64,000 nt of DNA from Desulfomonile tiedjei (lineage in GTDB: Bacteria; Desulfobacterota; Desulfomonilia; Desulfomonilales; Desulfomonilaceae). The notes beneath the pieces were generated by a model. The model was not told where the DNA came from and made no database searches. It saw nothing but the letters and a program-made list of their open reading frames with translations. The position numbers and the translations under genes are program-made. This document shows, one piece after another, positions 44,591 through 53,321 of this stretch. The stretch covers positions 1 to 64,000 of the forward strand of contig JACRDG010000104.1 in the NCBI GenBank assembly GCA_016218715.1. The letters are read 5' to 3'. How positions within the stretch are numbered: position 1 is the first letter of the stretch; every line of letters starts with the position of its first letter.

Positions 44591-45121
44591 ATGAGCGCAT
44601 TGGCGTATGTTGGTTTCGGAGCGAATCTTGGGGACAGACGCGCCAAGTTCCACGAGGCGGTTGCTGCACTGACAGATCTACCCCGAAGCACGCTGATGGG
44701 GTGTTCGCGTCTGTACCGGACCGAGCCGGTCGGTCTCGTCGATGATGGGAATGCGTTCCTCAACGCAGTGATCGCGATCGAGACGGAACTGTCACCAAGG
44801 GCACTGGCGGAATCCATGAGGAAGATCGAGCGCGATCTCGGAAAGTCACCGGCTCATCGGAGTGACCGGTCGAGGACCATAGACCTCGATCTTCTGCTGT
44901 ACGGCGAAGAGATCATCAAGGAGACCGATCTGATTGTACCGCACCCTCGCATGCACGAGCGTGCGTTTGTCCTGGTCCCGCTCGCCGAACTGGCACCTGA
45001 TGTTCGAATCCCCACGGCAGCGTGCACGGTTGCAGCACAACTCGGCACGTTGCCGAAGACAGAACTAGAAGGAGTGCGCGTTTTCGCGACGGAAACGCCT
45101 GAGCATCCACGATGTTCCTGA
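44591..45121 (+). CDS. folK: 2-amino-4-hydroxy-6-hydroxymethyldihydropteridine pyrophosphokinase
   Basis: 176 residues: YVGFGANLGDRRAKFHEAVAAL, SRLYRTEPVG, NAFLNAVIAIETEL and the catalytic RSRTIDLDLLLYGEEI followed by VPHPRMHERAFVLVPLAELAP. It is the pyrophosphokinase of folate synthesis. ATG 44591 is preferred; a GTG at 44579 overlapping the previous stop is also possible. The 3' end overlaps the next gene by ten bases. Confidence 0.94.
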   Translation: MSALAYVGFGANLGDRRAKFHEAVAALTDLPRSTLMGCSRLYRTEPVGLVDDGNAFLNAVIAIETELSPRALAESMRKIERDLGKSPAHRSDRSRTIDLDLLLYGEEIIKETDLIVPHPRMHERAFVLVPLAELAPDVRIPTAACTVAAQLGTLPKTELEGVRVFATETPEHPRCS

Positions 45122-45384
45122 GAATCGTGCTCATAGCCGCTGCAGCATACTTCAGCATCAAGGCATTGATCTGGCTGAGACGCTATGTGAGGGCGCAAAT
45201 CGCGCGTGCCCGAGTTCGCGATCGCAGAGAAGATCCGGCTCTGGGTGCCAATGAAATGGTACGAGACCCTGTGTGCGGGGTCTACATTTCGGCACGGGAT
45301 GCTCTCCCCGCAACTGTGAACGGAGTCACCGTCTTCTTCTGTTCGCAAGAGTGCCTGAAATCATTTGTCGAGCGCAGAGGATGA
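45112..45384 (+). CDS. Small membrane-anchored protein with a YHS/TRASH-like cysteine finger (PP0621-like)
   Basis: 90 residues. One N-terminal hydrophobic helix (LRIVLIAAAAYFSIKALIW), a basic stretch, then RDPVCGVYISARDALPATVNGVTVFFCSQECLKSFV, with the DPVCG and FCSxxC pattern of YHS/TRASH metal-binding fingers. The family role is not established; metal sensing or cofactor handling at the membrane is possible. It overlaps folK and lies eight bases from the sensor kinase gene start. Confidence 0.75.
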   Translation: MFLRIVLIAAAAYFSIKALIWLRRYVRAQIARARVRDRREDPALGANEMVRDPVCGVYISARDALPATVNGVTVFFCSQECLKSFVERRG

Positions 45385-45391
45385 GCCAAGG

Positions 45392-46927
45392 TTGAGCGCA
45401 AAGGAAGAAAACGCCAAGGTCCTGATCGCGGAGGACTCGGAGATCCTGAACAATATGCTTCGAGACGTCTTTGAAGAAAACGGCTACGAGGTGGTTCAGG
45501 CGTTCGACGGTGCGGAGTGCAAGCTCGCGTTCCTTCGGGAGAATCCGGACGTGGTGTTCATGGACATCCAGATGCCGAAGGTGGGGGGAATCGAGGCGCT
45601 TGGCTTTATCAAAGAGAAGCAGCAGCGGACTATCGTCGTGGTGATGACGGCATGGGGGAGCGAGCAACTCGCGGTGAAGGCGATGAAGGCCGGCGCGGAC
45701 GACTACATCAACAAGCCGTTCAGCATGCAGGATGTCTTGAGTTTGACTGCCAAGCTCCTGGAGAATCGCCGGGTCGCTGAAGAGAACGTAAAGCTGCGAA
45801 ACAAGATCCGCCGAAACGAGAAGTACCTCGCGCACCTGACTACGATCATTGGCGAGGCGCTCATCACCACCGATGCCAAGGGGCGCATCCAGTTCGTCAA
45901 CCGCGCGGCCTCCGAGATGTGGGGATATTCGCTGGAAGAGCTTGTGGACAAGGATATTCATTTCCTTATCCGAGGAGAAGCCCACACCTTGCTCTACCGC
46001 GATCTTGTCAAGGATACGATCCAGGAAGGGAGATTGGGAGGCGAGTTTTACTTCCGGAAAAAGGACAAGACCACATTTCCGGGCTACCTCTCGTCGTCTG
46101 TGATTGCGGAGGACCAGGGCCGCGTCACGGGGATCGTCCTCGTCGTGGCAGACCTCACGCGGCTGCACGCGGTGGAGCGGCGGCTCAAACAGTCGGAAAA
46201 GCTGGCCTCGCTCGGCAAAGTGGTGGAGGGGGTTGCTCATGAAGTGCGCAACTGCCTGACGTCGCTGGGGGGATTCGCGCGACGGCTCCAGGGCAAGCTT
46301 GCGGATGACCCGATTTGCACGCAGTACACCAAGGTCATGCTCGACGACGTCTCACGCCTCGAACGCATGGTTCGGGAAATCGAAGATTACGTCCGTTTCT
46401 CGAAATTCTATTCCTTCCATTTCAGAAAGGCCGACGTTGCGGCGGTGATCAATGCGGCCAGAGAGAGAGTTCTGCAACGTGTCTCTCCCCGTCACGCCAA
46501 TTCCGTATCGTTCGTCCTCAAGGTTGACAAGGATCTTCCCGCTATCAGCGCGGACTCGCCTGCGCTGGAGGAGGCCTTCTACAATCTCCTACTGAACGCG
46601 TACGAGGCGATGCCCAACGGCGGAAAACTCAAGGTGACGGCCACGAACATGGCCTCCGCTGTTTCCGTCTCCTTCGCCGACACAGGGATGGGGATCGACA
46701 ATCAGGATCTCACGGAGATATTCAACCCCTTTTTCACCACCAAGACCGTGGGCGCGGGAATGGGATTGAGCAAGGCGTACCTGCTCGTCGAAGAGCACGG
46801 CGGGGCCATCAACGTGAAGTCCACGCTGGGCAGAGGCGCAACTTTTGAGGTTTTCCTGCCGGTCGACCGATTGATGACCGGCTTGCATTCGTGGGAGGCC
46901 GTGTCGCGCGGGGCACCACCTACGTGA
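45392..46927 (+). CDS. Histidine kinase with N-terminal receiver and PAS domains
   Basis: 511 residues, no membrane segment. A receiver domain (residues about 6-122; VLIAEDSEIL, phospho-Asp in VVFMDIQMPKVGG, Lys in INKPFSM), a PAS domain (about 145-260; LITTDAKGRIQFVNRAASEMWGYS), a HisKA helix with VAHEVRNCLTSLGGFARRL and an HATPase domain with N-box FYNLLLNAYEAMP, G1 DTGMGI and G2 TVGAGMGLSKAYL. It is a soluble kinase that takes input through REC. The start is uncertain: TTG 45392 or TTG 45365, which would overlap the previous gene. No partner regulator is adjacent. Confidence 0.88.
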   Translation: MSAKEENAKVLIAEDSEILNNMLRDVFEENGYEVVQAFDGAECKLAFLRENPDVVFMDIQMPKVGGIEALGFIKEKQQRTIVVVMTAWGSEQLAVKAMKAGADDYINKPFSMQDVLSLTAKLLENRRVAEENVKLRNKIRRNEKYLAHLTTIIGEALITTDAKGRIQFVNRAASEMWGYSLEELVDKDIHFLIRGEAHTLLYRDLVKDTIQEGRLGGEFYFRKKDKTTFPGYLSSSVIAEDQGRVTGIVLVVADLTRLHAVERRLKQSEKLASLGKVVEGVAHEVRNCLTSLGGFARRLQGKLADDPICTQYTKVMLDDVSRLERMVREIEDYVRFSKFYSFHFRKADVAAVINAARERVLQRVSPRHANSVSFVLKVDKDLPAISADSPALEEAFYNLLLNAYEAMPNGGKLKVTATNMASAVSVSFADTGMGIDNQDLTEIFNPFFTTKTVGAGMGLSKAYLLVEEHGGAINVKSTLGRGATFEVFLPVDRLMTGLHSWEAVSRGAPPT

Positions 46928-47050
46928 CGAACCGCGCAGGGCTGACGAGATGCCTTCTCTATTCTGGTTCAGGGGTTTGGTTTGCCGGGCAGGCGTTGTC
47001 GTGACCCTGCCACCCCGAGACAACTGTTTGACTCTTAGAGGAGACGCACG

Positions 47051-47683
47051 ATGCGGTTCTGCATAGCACTTCTCGTCGTAGTGGGGCTGGCTGTCAGTGT
47101 GTTCGCTCCGCTGGCCGGCGCCGAGATCTACGTCCGAACTCAGAAAGAAGGCCAGAAGGAGTTCACCAATCGCCCGTCGGGCACGGGATGGCTGTTCTAT
47201 GCGAGCGAGCAGGGGTACGTGCCGACCATCAGGTTCGAGAAAGAGGGCAAGCCCAAGAACCTGGACGAGATCGTGGAGGAAATCGCGGACAAGTTCAATA
47301 TCAACGCTAACTTGGTGAAGGCGATCATTGTTGCCGAATCGAACTCCAACCCCTCGGCAATTTCTCGGAAGGGGGCTCAGGGACTGATGCAACTGATGCC
47401 GCAAACGGCCAAGAAGCTCAATGTTTCCAAGCCATTCGACCCACGGGAGAATATCCTTGGAGGCGTGAAGTACATCAAGGGTCTGATGGCTTCGTATGGC
47501 GATCTCCGCCTCGCTCTTGCCGCGTACAACGCGGGTCCGGCCGCGGTCGCCAAGCATGCCGGCATACCCCCTTACCGAGAGACGATCAATTATGTTAAGA
47601 AAGTCATTTACTACTACAAGAAATTCACGAATGACCCAACCCTGCGAGTGGCGGGTGTGGCAACTGGAGCAGGCTCAAAATAG
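47051..47683 (+). CDS. Lytic transglycosylase with SLT domain
   Basis: 210 residues. A signal peptide (FCIALLVVVGLAVSVFAPLAG), a short DUF4124-like strand region (EIYVRTQKEGQKEFTNRP) and an SLT domain with the catalytic Glu in IIVAESNSNPSAIS, GAQGLMQLMPQTAKKL, and LALAAYNAGPAAVAKHAGIPPYRETINYVKKV. It cleaves peptidoglycan glycan strands in the periplasm. AGAGGAG precedes the ATG. The stop is directly followed by the pgsA start. Confidence 0.94.
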   Translation: MRFCIALLVVVGLAVSVFAPLAGAEIYVRTQKEGQKEFTNRPSGTGWLFYASEQGYVPTIRFEKEGKPKNLDEIVEEIADKFNINANLVKAIIVAESNSNPSAISRKGAQGLMQLMPQTAKKLNVSKPFDPRENILGGVKYIKGLMASYGDLRLALAAYNAGPAAVAKHAGIPPYRETINYVKKVIYYYKKFTNDPTLRVAGVATGAGSK

Positions 47684-48259
47684 ATGAAGAAACACCTCCC
47701 CAATTTCTTGACGCTGGGCAGGCTTGTCATGGTCCCACCGATTGTAATCCTGCTCTTTTTTCCAGGTAGACTACCGTCGGCGGTTGCTGGCTGCATCTTT
47801 TTCGTCGCGTGTCTGACTGACTTTCTCGATGGATTCTTTGCCCGGCGGTTCAGGCTGGAATCGTCCTTCGGCCGATTTCTTGACCCCATTGCCGACAAGG
47901 TTCTCGTCACTTCCGCGCTTATCATGCTCATTTCGCTGGGTCGCGTACAGGCTTGGATCGTAATGCTCATCATTTCCCGGGAGGTTGCCGTCAGTGTTCT
48001 GCGCGCCATAACGAAAAGCTGGAACACCACCCTGCAGCCGAGCCCCATTGGCAAACTGAAAGCGGTATTCCAGTTCGCGGCAATCGTTCCGCTTATCGTC
48101 CACTACGAATACAGGCTGCTCATCCCCATCGACTTCCATCTGATCGGCACGGTCCTGATCTATATGGCGCTGGCGCTGACCCTCTGGTCGGGCGTGGATT
48201 ATTTCATCAAATTCTACAGGGAATACCAAGTTACTGAAGACGAAGAGAGTTCGCTGTAA
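47684..48259 (+). CDS. pgsA: CDP-diacylglycerol-glycerol-3-phosphate 3-phosphatidyltransferase
   Basis: 191-residue membrane enzyme with the CDP-alcohol phosphotransferase signature DFLDGFFARRFRLESSFG followed by RFLDPIADK (DGxxAR, then G, D, D). The N-terminus PNFLTLGRLVMVPPIV is typical of PgsA. It makes phosphatidylglycerophosphate, the precursor of phosphatidylglycerol and cardiolipin. It begins immediately after the transglycosylase stop. Confidence 0.93.
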   Translation: MKKHLPNFLTLGRLVMVPPIVILLFFPGRLPSAVAGCIFFVACLTDFLDGFFARRFRLESSFGRFLDPIADKVLVTSALIMLISLGRVQAWIVMLIISREVAVSVLRAITKSWNTTLQPSPIGKLKAVFQFAAIVPLIVHYEYRLLIPIDFHLIGTVLIYMALALTLWSGVDYFIKFYREYQVTEDEESSL

Positions 48260-48523
48260 CGTCCCGGACACCTTGTGCGCGACAGATGACAATGCGCTCA
48301 TAAACAGGTGAGGTTTTAGAGATCTGCTGAGGTCTCCTGGTAGGTCTCCTTCATTGAGAACGGCACGCCCTAACGGTGCTCCCCCCCGGAGACCCGTCCC
48401 AAGGAACAGGTGCCATGGCTGTCGTTTGGGAATAACCTGGCGCGATGACCAGTTTTTCTCAATCGGACTTTGGTAGGCTTACCGGGGGACCGGGTCAGGC
48501 AGATCGCTGGGAAAATCGGCACG

Positions 48524-48609
48524 TGGCGGAGGGAGAGGGATTCGAACCCCCGGACCTTTCGGTCAACGGTTTTCAAGACCGCCGCCTTAAACCACTCGGC
48601 CATCCCTCC
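48524..48609 (-). tRNA. tRNA-Ser (anticodon UGA)
   Basis: 86-base tRNA with an encoded CCA. Acceptor stem GGAGGGA pairs with TCCCTCC; D arm GCCGAGTGGTTTAAGGC; anticodon loop CTTGAAA with anticodon TGA at 48575-48573; long type II variable arm (TGACCGAAAGGTCC); T arm with GGTTCGAATCC. These are the features of a UCA-reading serine tRNA. It lies 33 bases after the S66 peptidase gene on the same strand. Confidence 0.97.
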
Positions 48610-48642
48610 GGCATCAAATCTAGCCCAGGAAAATGTGCCGTG

Positions 48643-49644
48643 TCAAGGCGATTGGCGAGCCGTTCCGGGCCGAGCCGACACCTCGGCCTGATCCGCGTTG
48701 AGCCGAACATGCGCCCCGTGCGGTAGGGTGAGATTCGGCAGATCGTGGCCGTGCGGATACGCGGATACAACAGGAACAGATCTGTCTCCAATCAGACCCA
48801 GAAGGATGTTTTCTACATCGAGGCGCCGATCTGCGCTTTCGTTGTCGACAAAGTGACCGAGGACGAAGCCGGCAACCGAATCCAGAATCCCAGCTAGTTT
48901 GAGCTGCGTGAGCATCCTGTCGACCCGATACAGGGGCTCGTGCACATCTTCCAGGAGCAGAACCGCTCCTGCAAGGTCAGGAACGTGTGCCGTTCCCAGC
49001 AGCGCGGTGATCAATGAAAGGCAGCCGCCCATCAAGGGTCCTGAAGCCCCCCCGGGCCTGAGCACCCTAATCGGATGGTTGTCCGGTATCAGGTTCCGCT
49101 CATAAACCGGTTCGGTGAGTGCCCGGGAGAACCACTCTTCGGAAAGGAGGTCCAGTCCCTCACCCACCTGAGCGGCAAGCATGGGACCTGTCCAGGTCAT
49201 GAGCCGACACCGGCCGTATAACGAGAGCGCCAGCGCGGTGAGGTCGCTCATGCCGACGAGGATTTTCGGATCCTGGCGAATCTCTTCGGTCCGTACGTCT
49301 TCGATCAGCCGCATTACACCGTACCCTCCGCGAGCGAACAAAATGCCGCGCACGTCTGGATTGGACAGCATGCTGTTCAGATCGTCCGCCCTCTGGCGAT
49401 CCGTGCCGGCCAGGTAGTCATTCCGTTCATGCAGATGCCGGCCCAGTCGGATACGAAAACCGAATCGATTGAGGAACCGGAGCCCTTTTTCGAGGGCGTC
49501 AGGAAGGACGGGCCCGGACGCTGCAACCACGCCAACAATGTCGCCTCTCTTAAGCGGCTGAGGAACCAGAAGATCGGGTTGGCTGTTTGAGACTGCCAGA
49601 GCGAGCATACCGCGAGTCACCCCTCCGAGTTCGTTAGTTGCCAT
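48643..49644 (-). CDS. S66 family muramoyltetrapeptide LD-carboxypeptidase
   Basis: 333 residues: LKRGDIVGVVAASGPV, ILFARGGYGVMRLIEDV with the following nucleophile Ser in VGMSDLTALAL, the Glu in LLLEDVHEPLYRVDRML and the His in VSAYPHGHDLPNLTLPHG, which together form the S66 Ser-Glu-His triad. It removes the terminal D-Ala from muramoyl tetrapeptides during peptidoglycan recycling; immunity proteins such as MccF share the fold. ATG 49644 is chosen; the ribosome binding site is weak, and ATG 49608 is possible. The gene precedes the tRNA-Ser on the same strand. Confidence 0.9.
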   Translation of the reverse strand: MATNELGGVTRGMLALAVSNSQPDLLVPQPLKRGDIVGVVAASGPVLPDALEKGLRFLNRFGFRIRLGRHLHERNDYLAGTDRQRADDLNSMLSNPDVRGILFARGGYGVMRLIEDVRTEEIRQDPKILVGMSDLTALALSLYGRCRLMTWTGPMLAAQVGEGLDLLSEEWFSRALTEPVYERNLIPDNHPIRVLRPGGASGPLMGGCLSLITALLGTAHVPDLAGAVLLLEDVHEPLYRVDRMLTQLKLAGILDSVAGFVLGHFVDNESADRRLDVENILLGLIGDRSVPVVSAYPHGHDLPNLTLPHGAHVRLNADQAEVSARPGTARQSP

Positions 49645-50117
49645 GGGCAATTATCAGTCATTGTTTTCAAGGTCAATCGCTTAGTAGACCACTTCCTGAA
49701 TACGATAGCGGATTTTAGGTTTGTTGGTGGGACAGGCATCTTGCCTGTCACTTCTTAATGGACCGGCACGATGCCGGCCCCACTGAACAGCCAAGAACAG
49801 AGCCTCCAAGCGAGACCGTATTTATGAAAACGAGTAATTAGGCCCGCCGATCGTTCCCGTCAAGTCGTTCGGCGATTTGGCGCTCGGATGGTGAACTTGG
49901 CCGACCCTCATCCTGTCCCGAGGGGATGAGAAGACTCTGAGTGGCGCCGGCATCTTACGGGTGATTTCCCTCTCCTTCTGGGGAGGGTTTGGGCTGAAGG
50001 CGTCAGGATGCCTCGTTCGACACTCCATGCGTATCAGACGAGGTTGTCTTCCCGGTTGATTTTTTCTCGATTGCCCCGGTCTCGCAGGGGTGATAGAATC
50101 GCGGGACAGGAGGGTAA
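49645..50117. other. Intergenic region with dispersed-repeat-like DNA
   Basis: 473 bases between divergent genes. It holds the 57-bp cruciform-like element at 49727-49783 and, near 49968-49993, a segment CCCTCTCCTTCTGGGGAGGG with internal dyad symmetry that looks like a second short dispersed repeat. AGGAGGG precedes the response regulator start. No ORF is supported. Confidence 0.6.
49727..49783. repeat. Composite palindromic (REP/MITE-like) element
   Basis: Outer arms GTGGG (49727-49731) and CCCAC (49779-49783) enclose two hairpins: GACAGGCA-TCT-TGCCTGTC and CCGGCA-CGA-TGCCGG. This nested design, with a 13-base spacer, is that of short dispersed extragenic repeats and is not expected for a single-gene terminator. 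Confidence 0.6.
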
Positions 50118-50477
50118 ATGGCCGTAATCCTTCATGTGGAAGACGAGGGGTCCGTAAGATTTCTGTACAAGGAAGTCTTCGAGGAACTGGGTCACCGGGT
50201 CGTCCCTGCCATCTCCGGGGAAGAAGCGCTTGCGATTCTCCGGAAGAGTCGTCCTGACCTCATCATACTCGATCTGAAGATGCCGGTCATGGGAGGAAGA
50301 GGATTTCTGGAACGATTTCGCCGCATGAAAATGAAGATCCCTGTCGTGATCAGCACGGCCTATCCTTACCTGGCATCAGACCAGGTGACCGACAGTGCCG
50401 AAGCATATGTTGTCAAGTCAGGGGACTTGGACGAACTCGTGCAGAAGGTGCAGGGCCTCCTGGGCAATACCCGCTAG
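50118..50477 (+). CDS. Single-domain response regulator
   Basis: 119 residues, only a receiver domain: acidic pocket VEDEG, phospho-Asp in LIILDLKMPVMGG, Thr region VISTAY and Lys in YVVKSGDLDEL. No output domain follows, so it works as a CheY/Spo0F-like phosphate carrier or binding protein. The kinase at 45392-46927 is a possible partner only by distance. AGGAGGG lies upstream of ATG. A hairpin follows right after the stop. Confidence 0.93.
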   Translation: MAVILHVEDEGSVRFLYKEVFEELGHRVVPAISGEEALAILRKSRPDLIILDLKMPVMGGRGFLERFRRMKMKIPVVISTAYPYLASDQVTDSAEAYVVKSGDLDELVQKVQGLLGNTR

Positions 50478-50478
50478 A

Positions 50479-50498
50479 CGGTCGTGCCGGAACGACCG
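50479..50498. terminator. Hairpin between the response regulator and trmL
   Basis: CGGTCGT, 6-base loop, ACGACCG: a perfect 7-bp stem between convergent genes, followed by GGCCGTTT on the plus strand. Confidence 0.5.
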
Positions 50499-50531
50499 GC
50501 CGTTTCAACGTACGTGTCCCCTGTCTCGTGT

Positions 50532-51023
50532 CTATCCTGCCTCTGGGGTCGGTAGCGTCTGCTCACCGGGCAAGGCACCGGTCTGCCGCAGAGCTTCGTA
50601 CACCACGATGCCCGCCGAGGTTGACAAATTCAGGCTGCGAACCTTGCTCAGGTCGATCGGAATTCTTGCCACCCGCAACGGAAACCGCGCGAAAAGCTCG
50701 GGGGGGAGACCGGTCGTTTCCGGACCAAAGAGTATGTGATCGTCAGGACGAAACCTGATGCGATGGTACGCATCCCCGCGTTTGCTGCCGGTGAGGACAA
50801 GGCGCTCTGGTGGCACTGAGGAGAGATACGCCTCCAGGTCGTCCCACACCACGAGGTCGAGTTTGTCCCAATAGTCAAGTCCCGCACGCTTGAGGGACCT
50901 GTCATCGATGTGAAACCCCAAGGGTCTGATCAGATGAAGCGTGGCGCCGACCGCGCAGCACAACCTGCCAATATTCCCTGTATTGGGCGGGATCTCCGGA
51001 TGCACGAGAACTACGTTCAACAT
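50532..51023 (-). CDS. trmL: tRNA (cytidine(34)-2'-O)-methyltransferase
   Basis: 163-residue SPOUT (TrmL/YibK) methyltransferase: NVVLVHPEIPPNTGNIGRLCCAVGATLHLIRPLGF at the start, then HILFGPETTGLPPELF and the knot sequence IPIDLSKVRSLNLSTSAGIVVYEALRQ. It methylates the wobble base of tRNA-Leu isoacceptors. It is the last gene of a three-gene minus operon, 13 bases after the phosphodiesterase gene. Confidence 0.94.
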   Translation of the reverse strand: MLNVVLVHPEIPPNTGNIGRLCCAVGATLHLIRPLGFHIDDRSLKRAGLDYWDKLDLVVWDDLEAYLSSVPPERLVLTGSKRGDAYHRIRFRPDDHILFGPETTGLPPELFARFPLRVARIPIDLSKVRSLNLSTSAGIVVYEALRQTGALPGEQTLPTPEAG

Positions 51024-51036
51024 TGCTCAGCCACCC

Positions 51037-52389
51037 TCACGAGGCGCGCAATCCAAGCCCACCCACTCTTCGCTGCCCTCGCAGGACTTCCAGGGCTAGT
51101 CCGGCGACCTCGGCAATCTCCGGCTGCGGCAGCCGCCGCTTGGCGAGCGGGTCGTCTACGATGAGAAACGCGTCGTCATGGGTGTGCATTCCGGTGAATA
51201 TGTCCCGGGAGGTCGCGGCCGAAGCCCTCAGGCTCGCCTTGACGTCGTACCCACGGCGGGGAACCACCACCAGGTCCGGGGCCAATTCGGAAGCGCCCCC
51301 CCGGTAGATCTCCTCCTGCACGAGGATTCGGTCGAACAGGGGTTCGTCGGCGTCGGTGCCGGGCATGACCCGAATCCCTACATCCGCAAGTCTCATTCTT
51401 TCCAGATCGTGCTTGAGCCGGCCGCGCAGCTCTGTGCATGCCGCGGGACTGAGCGTTCCTGACCTGAAGCGCTCTCGGCTGTGGAGGTAGATCCGTGTCG
51501 GGTCCATGGCAAACGCGAGCGAACGACGTGCAATATCAGCGGGCGATTGCGGGTTCGCGCGTGAGAAGTAAAGAACCCCGAGCGTTCTCAGGATATAATT
51601 GAGTTGGACATCGCAATGGAGGCGGGTGAAGCCGTGATCGGACAGAACGATCACCCTGCAATTCGGTCCGATCCGATCCAAGAGTCGCCCGATCTCAAAG
51701 TCGATCGCCCGGTAATAGTCGATGAAATCCCGGAAAAACGGATGCGACGGATTGTCATGAGCATCGAACAGGAAATGGTGCAGGCGATCCGTGCCGGTCA
51801 CGACGCCGATGAACAGGTCCCACGGTTCCCTGGCGAGGAGGGCCGACATCACCTCCGCGTGCACGTGCAGGGTGTCGAACAGATCCCTGATCAAGACACG
51901 GCGGTCTTCCCGCGCAGCTACCGAATCGACATCCGTCCGGTACTTCATTGACCGCAACCACGGGATGAGACGCGGCGGGTACACGGCTCGCTCGAACACA
52001 GGCGCGACGAACCCTGCAACCAAGACACCGTCCAGCGGCCGCGCCGGATAGGTAAACGGGAGATTCACCACCACCGATTTCTTCGTACCTGCCTGTTGCC
52101 AGAGCGGCGCGCATTGAACGTCGTCAAACGAGGGGAGACGCAGCGCGATCTCACCGCTCTTGAGGTCCGTGAATCCGTAAATGCCGTGTTCACCGGGATT
52201 GGTTCCGGTCATGAAGGAGGTCCATGCGACCGAGGAAATCGCGGGGAGGGTGCTCTGCATCTTCACGAAAGTCCCTCGATCTGCCATCTCCGCAAGCCGC
52301 GGCAGGTATCCTTCCGCGAAGAAGCGCTCCAGGAGCGAAAACGGAACTCCGTCCAATCCGATAATCGCGACTTTGTCTGGGACAGTCAT
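51037..52389 (-). CDS. Alkaline phosphatase-superfamily phosphodiesterase (type I nucleotide pyrophosphatase-like)
   Basis: 450 residues. Metal and nucleophile region: VAIIGLDGVPFSLLERF, then STLPAISSVAWTSFMTGTNPGEHGIYGF; a later metal pair in VIVLSDHGFTRLH and a final His in TGMHTHDDAFLIV. There is no signal peptide, so it is likely cytoplasmic. Substrates of this family include nucleotide and lipid-linked phosphodiesters; none is indicated here. ATG 52389 has GAGGTG nine bases upstream. Operon with the PHP gene (26-base gap) and trmL. Confidence 0.85.
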   Translation of the reverse strand: MTVPDKVAIIGLDGVPFSLLERFFAEGYLPRLAEMADRGTFVKMQSTLPAISSVAWTSFMTGTNPGEHGIYGFTDLKSGEIALRLPSFDDVQCAPLWQQAGTKKSVVVNLPFTYPARPLDGVLVAGFVAPVFERAVYPPRLIPWLRSMKYRTDVDSVAAREDRRVLIRDLFDTLHVHAEVMSALLAREPWDLFIGVVTGTDRLHHFLFDAHDNPSHPFFRDFIDYYRAIDFEIGRLLDRIGPNCRVIVLSDHGFTRLHCDVQLNYILRTLGVLYFSRANPQSPADIARRSLAFAMDPTRIYLHSRERFRSGTLSPAACTELRGRLKHDLERMRLADVGIRVMPGTDADEPLFDRILVQEEIYRGGASELAPDLVVVPRRGYDVKASLRASAATSRDIFTGMHTHDDAFLIVDDPLAKRRLPQPEIAEVAGLALEVLRGQRRVGGLGLRAS

Positions 52390-52415
52390 ACCGTCGGCAC
52401 CTCTTTGCATGCTGA

Positions 52416-53321
52416 TCAGGAGGCCAAAAGTCCGTTGGGTGCGGGTCTCCGGGGAGAGGGGGCATCAGGGGGTGGAGAGGTTCGAGTCACCGCCTCTTTC
52501 AGGCACTCGAGGATGCGATAGGGGAGGGGGCCGCCATGCGGGATGACTCCCAGTTCGACTCCAGGCTTGTTTGCTCCGTGGAAATCGCTCCCGCCGGTGA
52601 TCACGAGGTCAAGCCTGCGTGCCAGATCGAGGTAGGTTCCTGTCTGCTTCAGGGTGTGCCTCGAGTAGTAGGCTTCCAATCCCATGAGGCCATATTCCAT
52701 CAAGGCTCGGACAATCTCTTCCAGGCGGTGCGGATCCTCCTCTCCCAGGGAGTAGGGATGGGCCAAGACCGGCACTCCTCCTGCTTTGCGAAGAACCTCG
52801 ATAGCGTCTTGCGGCGCCAATTTCACCTTCTCGACGTACGCAGGTGCTCCTTTCTTTAGAAACCGGTCGAATGCTTCTTGCCGCGCGCTCACGTACCCTT
52901 TTCTGAGCATGATTGCAGCAAGATGGGGCCTGCCCGGGACACCGCCGACAGCTTCACTTTCGACTTCGTCGTTGCTGACGAACACGTCATTTCGTTCAAG
53001 TTTGGATAGTATCTTGGGAATCCGTTCCCGCCGTCCGCGGCTCAGGAAGTCCAGCGACTCCAGCAGATCAGGTTCATCAATCCGGACAAAATACCCGAGA
53101 ATGTGCAGGATTCCTCGCTCGGAGTGGGCGCTCAACTCCACGCCGGGGACCACTTCGAGGCCCAGGTGTCTCCCCTCGTCCTGAGCCGGAGCAACCCCCG
53201 CAACGGTATCGTGATCCGTCACGGCTATCGCCTTGAGGCCTCTCTTCGACGCGAGTCGGACCACGTGTTGCGGAGAGAACGTGCCGTCAGAGATGACGGT
53301 GTGAACGTGAAGATCGATCAT
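52416..53321 (-). CDS. PHP-domain phosphoesterase (YciV/RnaAM-like)
   Basis: 301 residues: the metal motif MIDLHVHTVISDGTFSPQHVV, AIAVTDHDTVAGVAPA, VPGVELSAHSERGILHILGYF, GVPVLAHPYSL and a terminal GSDFHGANKPGVELG. This is the complete PHP set found in RNase AM/YciV, which acts on 3',5'-nucleotide bisphosphates and RNA 5' ends. The long frame extends 113 codons upstream but without homology; ATG 53321 begins exactly at the conserved motif. First gene of the operon. Confidence 0.88.
   Translation of the reverse strand: MIDLHVHTVISDGTFSPQHVVRLASKRGLKAIAVTDHDTVAGVAPAQDEGRHLGLEVVPGVELSAHSERGILHILGYFVRIDEPDLLESLDFLSRGRRERIPKILSKLERNDVFVSNDEVESEAVGGVPGRPHLAAIMLRKGYVSARQEAFDRFLKKGAPAYVEKVKLAPQDAIEVLRKAGGVPVLAHPYSLGEEDPHRLEEIVRALMEYGLMGLEAYYSRHTLKQTGTYLDLARRLDLVITGGSDFHGANKPGVELGVIPHGGPLPYRILECLKEAVTRTSPPPDAPSPRRPAPNGLLAS

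Noticed and set aside
48370-48603. Short ORF reading through the tRNA-Ser
   Set aside because: Its frame includes the tRNA sequence; the tRNA structure explains the conservation.
48524-48609. tRNA-Ser as an integration site
   Set aside because: No integrase, direct repeat of the tRNA 3' end or foreign-looking island is found on either side.
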